Shown here: positions 17,781 to 18,551 of the stretch, one piece after another
How the letters are laid out: each line of letters opens with the position of its first letter
Position numbering within the stretch: position 1 is the stretch's first letter
Source of the DNA: an uncultured Blautia sp.
GTDB lineage: Bacteria > Bacillota > Clostridia > Lachnospirales > Lachnospiraceae
DNA: 18,551 nt
Assembly: GCA_934409175.1 (NCBI GenBank)
Contig: CAKRVX010000034.1
Coordinates: 1-18,551 of the forward strand
Direction: 5' to 3'
Position numbers and translations under genes: made by a program
The notes under the pieces: generated by a model
The model's input: the letters and a program-made list of their open reading frames with translations, nothing else
The model's database searches: none
What the model was told of the DNA's origin: nothing

Positions 17781-18233
17781 TCAGTCCAGAAGACTCTTAG
17801 CAAAGTCCATCAACTTATGCAGGATTCCTTTTACTTCCTCTTTACCAATTCCCATTTCCTGAAGCTTATCATAAACCTTTGTTACAGTACTTCTCAACTG
17901 TTCTTCGTCAATATTCGCATTTTTTACCTCTTTTACAATGGTAATCAGTTTGTTTTCTTCTTCCTCTGTAAGACTTACACCAACTGTACTCTCGCCTGCC
18001 TGAATGATTTCTCTTATCTGATCATCTGAAATGTCCTGCTGAGCAATCTGATCTTTGGCATACATGATAATATCTACCACTTTATCTGGATCCGAAGCCA
18101 AAGAATCAATCTCATTGTCAGAAATGATCTCCTGTACTGATTCAGTTGTATCAGATGCCATAACTGACGCTGCCGGCGTACTGCACATAAGGAATCCTGT
18201 AATAATAAGTGCTCCAATTTTTTTTATTTTCAT
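17781..18233 (-). CDS. Secreted DUF1002-like helical protein
   Basis: 150 residues with a clear signal peptide: basic MKIKK start, hydrophobic 7-18, probable cleavage after ASVMA (27). The C at 17 is not in a proper lipobox, so it is not a lipoprotein. The mature part is acidic and helical. The stretch DDQIREIIQ (70-78), VGVSLTEEE (84-92) and the helix ending VYDKLQEMG (120-128) resembles the C-terminal half of DUF1002/YpuA-type secreted proteins, which are usually near 300 residues; this would be a short form. That match is from memory of the family. Function unknown. ATG 18233 has GGAGG nine bases upstream. Neighbour genes give no clue. Confidence 0.75.
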   Translation of the reverse strand: MKIKKIGALIITGFLMCSTPAASVMASDTTESVQEIISDNEIDSLASDPDKVVDIIMYAKDQIAQQDISDDQIREIIQAGESTVGVSLTEEEENKLITIVKEVKNANIDEEQLRSTVTKVYDKLQEMGIGKEEVKGILHKLMDFAKSLLD

Positions 18234-18282
18234 GATAAATTACCTCCATAACCATAAATAGCCTGATTAACTCTTTCCAAAT

Positions 18283-18462
18283 TTACCGGGATATTATAAC
18301 ATACTCTTTTTCATTGCTGTAAAATCCATATCCTTCACAAAACCTTTGATGTTTGTTCAAATTTTTTTCACAACTTACACACGATTCTATCATATTTTCT
18401 CTATATACTGACAATTGTAAAAGTAATAAGCCAACATTATTTTTACAAAATTTCTTTTTCAT
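18283..18462 (-). CDS. Possible 59-residue cysteine-containing small protein
   Basis: An open frame from ATG 18462 to TAA 18283 encodes a 59-residue product starting MKKKFCKNN, with cysteines at 6, 28, 31 and 42; CVSC at 28-31 and C42 could be part of a small metal site. The sequence is AT-rich like the surrounding intergenic DNA. A strong AAGGAAGGAG lies about 30 bases upstream, separated by a 10-bp near-perfect hairpin. Against it: no recognised family, poor spacing, and a good promoter for the next gene overlaps its last codons. It may be spurious. Confidence 0.3.
   Translation of the reverse strand: MKKKFCKNNVGLLLLQLSVYRENMIESCVSCEKNLNKHQRFCEGYGFYSNEKEYVIISR
18293..18301 (-). promoter_or_regulatory. 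Probable promoter of the DUF1002-like gene
   Basis: Minus-strand TGT-TATAAT (-10 at 18298-18293, extended). TTTACA occurs 19 bases upstream, a long spacer. The predicted start near 18286 leaves a leader of about 50 bases with GGAGG before the ATG. Confidence 0.55.
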
Positions 18463-18485
18463 ATGTTGATTGCCGTGACAGGCAA
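18459..18485 (-). other. Possible eight-codon leader ORF (TTG start)
   Basis: The AAGGAAGGAG upstream is six bases from a TTG that opens an eight-codon frame (MPVTAINI) ending in TGA at 18461-18459. That TGA overlaps the ATG of the 59-residue frame as ATGA, the arrangement of translational coupling. Very short, so possibly chance. Confidence 0.2.
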
Positions 18486-18490
18486 TTAAC
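18465..18490. repeat. Inverted repeat GTTGATTGCC / GGCAATTAAC
   Basis: Ten-base arms around GTGACA; all pair on the plus strand (one G-U), nine of ten on the minus strand. On the minus strand it lies between a Shine-Dalgarno and the ATG at 18462. On the plus strand it is followed by a pyrimidine-rich stretch, but no plus-strand gene precedes it. Confidence 0.6.
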
Positions 18491-18525
18491 TCTCCTTCCT
18501 TTTAAAAAATAAATTTGAACGTAAC

Positions 18526-18551
18526 AAAAAAGCATCCGACCAGCCATCGGA
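18526..18551 (-). terminator. Terminator of a minus-strand gene beyond the right edge
   Basis: TCCGA (18551-18547) pairs with TCGGA (18539-18535) on the minus strand, followed by TGC and six T (18531-18526). The stem probably continues past the window edge, since TCGGATGC would need GCATCCGA. Confidence 0.7.

Noticed and set aside
17506..17862. 118-codon plus-strand open frame rich in Phe, Tyr and Ile
   Set aside because: It has no ribosome site, starts inside a GC hairpin, runs through AT-rich intergenic DNA and ends antisense to the DUF1002-like gene. The hydrophobic look is what AT-rich DNA gives.

Overview
This window reads as ordinary chromosome of a low-GC Gram-positive anaerobe. Gene content and protein flavour (SAM-I riboswitch on metK, YaaT/RicT, a CBS-containing family II pyrophosphatase, a short three-domain S1 protein, a RelQ-type alarmone synthetase) fit Clostridia, most likely Lachnospiraceae. 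No genus can be named from the sequence alone. All genes but one are on the minus strand. I see no transposase, integrase, phage gene, CRISPR array, tRNA or rRNA.

Layout, left to right. (1) 1-1832: gyrB, cut by the window edge, with a long untranslated leader holding a 19-bp perfect inverted repeat. (2) 2017-9583: a long minus-strand gene string, probably one operon: histidine kinase, response regulator, Orn/Lys/Arg decarboxylase, guanylate-kinase-like protein, holB, yaaT, trmN6, rsmI, then a terminator. Its second half matches the conserved Bacillus yaaO-tmk-holB-yaaT-yabB-yabC neighbourhood, but a guanylate-kinase-like protein stands where Bacillus has thymidylate kinase. (3) 9726-11333: metK with a sigma-A promoter, a SAM-I riboswitch plus intrinsic terminator upstream, and three stacked hairpins downstream. 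(4) 11366-12787: murA with its own promoter and a structured leader. (5) 12845-16662: probable operon of an S1-domain protein, a CBS/DRTGG Mn-dependent pyrophosphatase, a flavoredoxin and a shikimate-kinase-like protein. (6) 16657-17410: a compact divergent promoter region, then the only plus-strand gene, a small (p)ppGpp synthetase. (7) 17411-18551: AT-rich stretch with tandem hairpins, a secreted DUF1002-like protein, a possible 59-residue cysteine-containing ORF, and the terminator of a gene beyond the right edge.

Functional themes are information processing (GyrB, HolB, two RNA methyltransferases, S1), central metabolism (MetK under SAM control, MurA, shikimate-kinase-like) and nucleotide/stringent signalling (RelQ, CBS-pyrophosphatase, guanylate-kinase-like). 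I did not find a clear novel multi-gene system. The most unusual items are regulatory: the gyrB leader hairpin, the shared -35 palindrome between the S1 gene and relQ, two cases of a hairpin between a strong Shine-Dalgarno and the start codon, and a two-state-looking murA leader.
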